DNA from: Stenotrophomonas beteli
GTDB lineage: Bacteria > Pseudomonadota > Gammaproteobacteria > Xanthomonadales > Xanthomonadaceae
NCBI RefSeq assembly: GCF_001431665.1
Contig: NZ_LLXV01000099.1
Coordinates: 1 to 64,000 of the forward strand
Direction: 5' to 3'
DNA: 64,000 bases
Under the pieces are notes generated by a model that had not been told where the DNA came from, did not search any database, and saw nothing but the letters and a program-made list of their open reading frames with translations. Both the position numbers and the translations under genes were made by a program. Below, in pieces: positions 61,303 through 64,000 of the stretch; positions within the stretch are counted from its first letter, which is position 1, and every line of letters starts with the position of its first letter.

Positions 61303-61405
61303 GCGCGCTCTCTCCAGTCGGCGGGTTGTAAGGACGTCCCGTCGGCTGGAAGGGACCGGTCGATTCTCCCTGATCGAAGGCCGCTGCGGTAGCGCCAGAA
61401 GACAA

Positions 61406-61446
61406 GGGGTCGGATCCCTTGCGCGCCGCGCGGGGGCTCCGACCCC
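61406..61446. repeat. GGGGTCGGATCCC-type palindrome
   Basis: GGGGTCGGATCCCTTGCGCG ... CGGGGGCTCCGACCCC, imperfect stem, between the GNAT stop codon and the symporter start. Confidence 0.75.
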
Positions 61447-61471
61447 GGTTCGCCCTTTTGGCGGGTTGGGG

Positions 61472-62056
61472 TCAGGGCAGCTGCGTGCGTACCCGGGCGA
61501 AGCGGCGCAGGTCGTGCAGCACGCCCCGCTTGTAGACCGCGCAGCGTTCCACGCCCTCTTCCTGGAAGCCGTTCTTCTCCAGCACCCGGGCCGAGCCGAG
61601 ATTGAAGTCGACCACGGTGGCCTGCAACCTGAACAGGCGAAGTTCGTCCATTACCCACGGTGCGAACAGGCCGACCACCCGGGTCATCAGGCCCCGGCCC
61701 CAGTGGGCCTGGCCGAGCCAGTAACCCAGTTCAGCCATGTGCGCGCGTTCGGCGCTGCCCTGCTGGGCACCGATGCTGCCGCAGGCCTGGCCATCGATCT
61801 CGATGGCCAGCGCCAGCGTCCCCGGCGTCAATACGCGACCGGCAAGAAAGGCCTCGCCATCCTCGCGCGTGTACGGGTACGGAAAGCGGTCGCGCAGGCC
61901 GCGTGACACGTCGGCGTCGTTGGCGTGGTGCAGCAGCGATTCCAGATCATCCGGGCGCCAGGGGCGCAGGCGGAAACCGTCGCCTTGCAGGTTTGGGGTC
62001 AGAGCCCTTTCCCTTTGGGAAAGGGATCCGACCCCGTCGGCGTGCCGGTCAGGCAT
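61472..62056 (-). CDS. GNAT acetyltransferase (RimJ/RimL type)
   Basis: 194 residues. GNAT fold: FRLRPWRPDDLESLLHHAND, GYWLGQAHWGRGLMTRVVGL (acetyl-CoA loop) and NLGSARVLEKNGFQEEG, typical of N-terminal protein or ribosomal-protein acetyltransferases and of amino-acid-modifying relatives. The ATG overlaps the stop of the RND permease gene by eight bases. Residues ~8-21 (VGSLSQRERALTP) are encoded by a GGGGTC-type palindrome, so a repeat seems to form the N-terminal tail; otherwise an unusual downstream start would be needed. Confidence 0.82.
   Translation of the reverse strand: MPDRHADGVGSLSQRERALTPNLQGDGFRLRPWRPDDLESLLHHANDADVSRGLRDRFPYPYTREDGEAFLAGRVLTPGTLALAIEIDGQACGSIGAQQGSAERAHMAELGYWLGQAHWGRGLMTRVVGLFAPWVMDELRLFRLQATVVDFNLGSARVLEKNGFQEEGVERCAVYKRGVLHDLRRFARVRTQLP
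61995..62035. repeat. GGGGTC-type palindrome within the GNAT reading frame
   Basis: GGGGTCAGAGCCCTTTCCC and GGGAAAGGGATCCGACCCC around a short centre. It lies 21 bases inside the GNAT open reading frame and is read through without a stop codon. Confidence 0.8.
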
Positions 62057-64000
62057 GACCGCCCACCGAGGGCGACTCGGCTTCCTGCTTCTCCAGCTCG
62101 CGCTTCACCGCTTCGGGCGAACGGGTGTACGGGGCCAGCCGCGCGTAGAACGCCGGCACCACGAACAGCGACAGGAAGGTCGAGAGGGTCACACCGAAGA
62201 TGATCACGATGCCGATGGTGCCACGGCTGGCCGAACCCGGGCCACCGGCCACCACCAGCGGGATCGCGCCGACCACGGTGGCGATCGAGGTCATCAGGAT
62301 CGGGCGCAGGCGCACCATCGCCGATTCGATGATCGCCTCGCGTACCGTGCGCCCGTCGTCACGCAGCTGGTTGGCGAATTCGACGATGAGGATGCCGTTC
62401 TTCGCCGCCAGGCCGACCAGCATCACGATGCCGATCTGGCTGAACAGGTTCACCGTACCGCCGCTCACCCACAACCCGACCAGCGCGCCGAGCACGCCCA
62501 GCGGCACGGTCAGCATGATGGTGAGCGGGTGGATGAAGCTCTCGAACTGCGCGGCCAGCACCAGGTACACCACCAGCAGGGCCATGGCGAAGGTCAGCAG
62601 CACCGCGCCGCCGGCGCTCTGGTATTCGCGCGATTCGCCCTTCCAGTTCACCTGCGCGTACTGCGGCAGCTCCTCGCGGGCCACGTTCTGCGCCCAGGCA
62701 ATGGCCTCGCCCAAGGGATAGCCCGGCGCCAGGCCGGCGCTGATGGTAATCGAGCGCAGGCGGTTGAAGCGGTTCAGGGTACCGGCCTCGGCCACTTCAC
62801 TGAGCGTGACCAGGTTGGACAGCGGCACCAGTTCGCCCGAGGTCGCACGCACGCGGATCGCGGCCAGGTCGGCCGGGCTGGCGCGGCCGTCGCGGCCGGC
62901 CTGCACCAGCACGTCGTACTCCTCGCCGTTGTCGACGAAGGTGGTGACCCGGCGCGAGCCCATCATGGTTTCCAGCGCCGAACCGATCGCGGTGACCGGC
63001 ACGCCGAGATCGGCCGCACGCTGGCGATCGATGTTGACCCGCATCTGCGGCCGGGTTTCCTTGTAGTCCGAGTCCGGGCCGACCAGGCCCGGATTGTCGG
63101 CCATGCGCAGCAGGATGCGGTCGCGCCACTGCGCGATCTCGGCATATTCCGGGCCACCCAGCACGATCTGGAACGGCTGCCCGCCACTGCGCACCAGTCC
63201 GCCCCCGACCTGGGTACGCACACGCACGCCACGGATGGTGTCCAGTTCCTTCTGCAGTTCGTTGGCCACGTCCGGCGTAGCCTCGCTGCGCTGGCGCCAC
63301 GGCTGCAGGAAGATGCTGACGCGGCCGGTATGCATTTCCTCGCTGGCGCCCCAACCGCCCGGCACGCGGGGGTTGGCACGCACGATCGGCTTGTCCGGGC
63401 CGACATGCGGTGCCAGCAGCGCTTCCACCTGCTGCACCTGCTGCACGGTGTAGTCGTAGCCCGCGCCTTCCGGGCCGTCGATCATGATCTGGAACGAACC
63501 GCGGTCTTCGGCGGGTGCCAGTTCCGACGGCAGCAGTTTGAGCAGGCCCCAGCTGGCGGCCAGCGCAGCCACCATCACCAGCAGGTAGATCCAGGTGCGG
63601 TCCACGTGGTGGTCGAGCACGCGGCCATAGGCGCCTGCGAGGCGCTCCAGATTGCGGTTGACGAAGCCATGCAGGCCACGCGGCGCGTGCCCGGTGTGCG
63701 GCTTGAGCAGCTTGGAAGCCATCATCGGCGTCAGCGTCAGCGCCACGAAGGCAGACAATGCCACCGCCGCAGCCAGCGCCACCGCCAGTTCACGGAACAG
63801 GCGCCCGGTGTTGCCTTCCAGGAAACCGACCGGCAGGAACACCGCCACCAGCACGGCGGTGGTGGCGATCACCGCGAAGGCGACCTGCGCGGTGCCGCGC
63901 TTGGAGGCCACCAGCGGTGGCTCACCCAGGTCGATGCGGCGCTGCACGTTCTCCACCACCACGATCGCATCGTCCACCACCAGGCCGATGCACAGCACCA
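62049..64000 (-). CDS. RND efflux permease, C-terminal ~650 residues (gene continues beyond the window)
   Basis: Runs off the right edge. The visible part begins at the TM4 charged motif GLVVDDAIVVVENVQRRID, equivalent to Asp407/408 of AcrB, through the second porter half to TM12 and a cytoplasmic tail. Conserved pieces: GFLEGNTGRLFRELAVALAA, VPLGVLGALVGLWVSGG, IVMLVGLAAKNGILIVEFAN and RLRPILMTSIATVVGAIPLV. HAE1-type proton-driven drug transporter, about 1050 residues in full; the adaptor and outer-membrane channel are not seen and may lie beyond the edge. Its stop overlaps the GNAT start. Confidence 0.93.
   Translation of the reverse strand, partial: VLCIGLVVDDAIVVVENVQRRIDLGEPPLVASKRGTAQVAFAVIATTAVLVAVFLPVGFLEGNTGRLFRELAVALAAAVALSAFVALTLTPMMASKLLKPHTGHAPRGLHGFVNRNLERLAGAYGRVLDHHVDRTWIYLLVMVAALAASWGLLKLLPSELAPAEDRGSFQIMIDGPEGAGYDYTVQQVQQVEALLAPHVGPDKPIVRANPRVPGGWGASEEMHTGRVSIFLQPWRQRSEATPDVANELQKELDTIRGVRVRTQVGGGLVRSGGQPFQIVLGGPEYAEIAQWRDRILLRMADNPGLVGPDSDYKETRPQMRVNIDRQRAADLGVPVTAIGSALETMMGSRRVTTFVDNGEEYDVLVQAGRDGRASPADLAAIRVRATSGELVPLSNLVTLSEVAEAGTLNRFNRLRSITISAGLAPGYPLGEAIAWAQNVAREELPQYAQVNWKGESREYQSAGGAVLLTFAMALLVVYLVLAAQFESFIHPLTIMLTVPLGVLGALVGLWVSGGTVNLFSQIGIVMLVGLAAKNGILIVEFANQLRDDGRTVREAIIESAMVRLRPILMTSIATVVGAIPLVVAGGPGSASRGTIGIVIIFGVTLSTFLSLFVVPAFYARLAPYTRSPEAVKRELEKQEAESPSVGGHA

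Overview
The window is high-GC gammaproteobacterial DNA that looks like the Stenotrophomonas maltophilia group (Xanthomonadaceae). The grounds are protein content, gene order (pilSR, pilB-pilA-pilC-pilD-coaE, sucCD, rluD-pgeF opposite bamD) and a dense scatter of short palindromes beginning with GTAG, the hallmark of the SMAG repeats described for S. maltophilia. The species call is an inference; no rRNA is present.

Layout. 0.1-7.1 kb: pyruvate oxidase poxB, a tandem pair of exported proteins with SH3-like tails, a small lipoprotein and a TonB-dependent receptor. 7.2-11.2 kb: a trehalose operon (otsB, a GH15 hydrolase, otsA). 11.3-15 kb: a leftward rluD-pgeF-DUF4166-DUF393 cluster diverging from bamD. 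15-20.4 kb: secreted lipase, nadE, sucD-sucC. 20.7-30.4 kb: the type IV pilus regulators and core genes, with a membrane fatty-acid hydroxylase inserted between pilB and pilA and a convincing sigma-54 promoter for pilA. 30.5-40.1 kb: an orphan type VI secretion vgrG island: VgrG, a DUF4123 adaptor, one full and two truncated copies of a Tle-type phospholipase effector interleaved with two DUF3304 immunity-like proteins, bracketed by two paralogous small proteins. 40.4-46.4 kb: a ColRS-like two-component system, three tandem paralogues of a small exported protein, rimK and a thioesterase. 46.4-48.5 kb: a membrane protein diverging from an apparently orphan PoNi-type (DUF1911) immunity protein. 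48.9-64 kb: tRNA-Gly(CCC), a GDSL autotransporter esterase, thiS-thiG-trmB, a DASS permease, a Rieske protein, an FAH hydrolase, mscL, an M28 peptidase, a TrmH-type methyltransferase, an alanine/glycine symporter, a GNAT acetyltransferase and the 3' part of an RND efflux permease that runs off the end.

The most unusual part is the vgrG island. It reads as a record of repeated duplication of an [immunity gene + 5' part of a phospholipase toxin gene] unit, leaving toxin stubs that stop just before a conserved HSDVGGGY block. Other points of note are the hydroxylase in the pilin accessory-gene position, the orphan DUF1911 immunity gene, and a repeat that appears to be translated as the N-terminus of a GNAT protein.

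All calls come from reading the sequence. No database search was run, and family names rest on remembered motifs.
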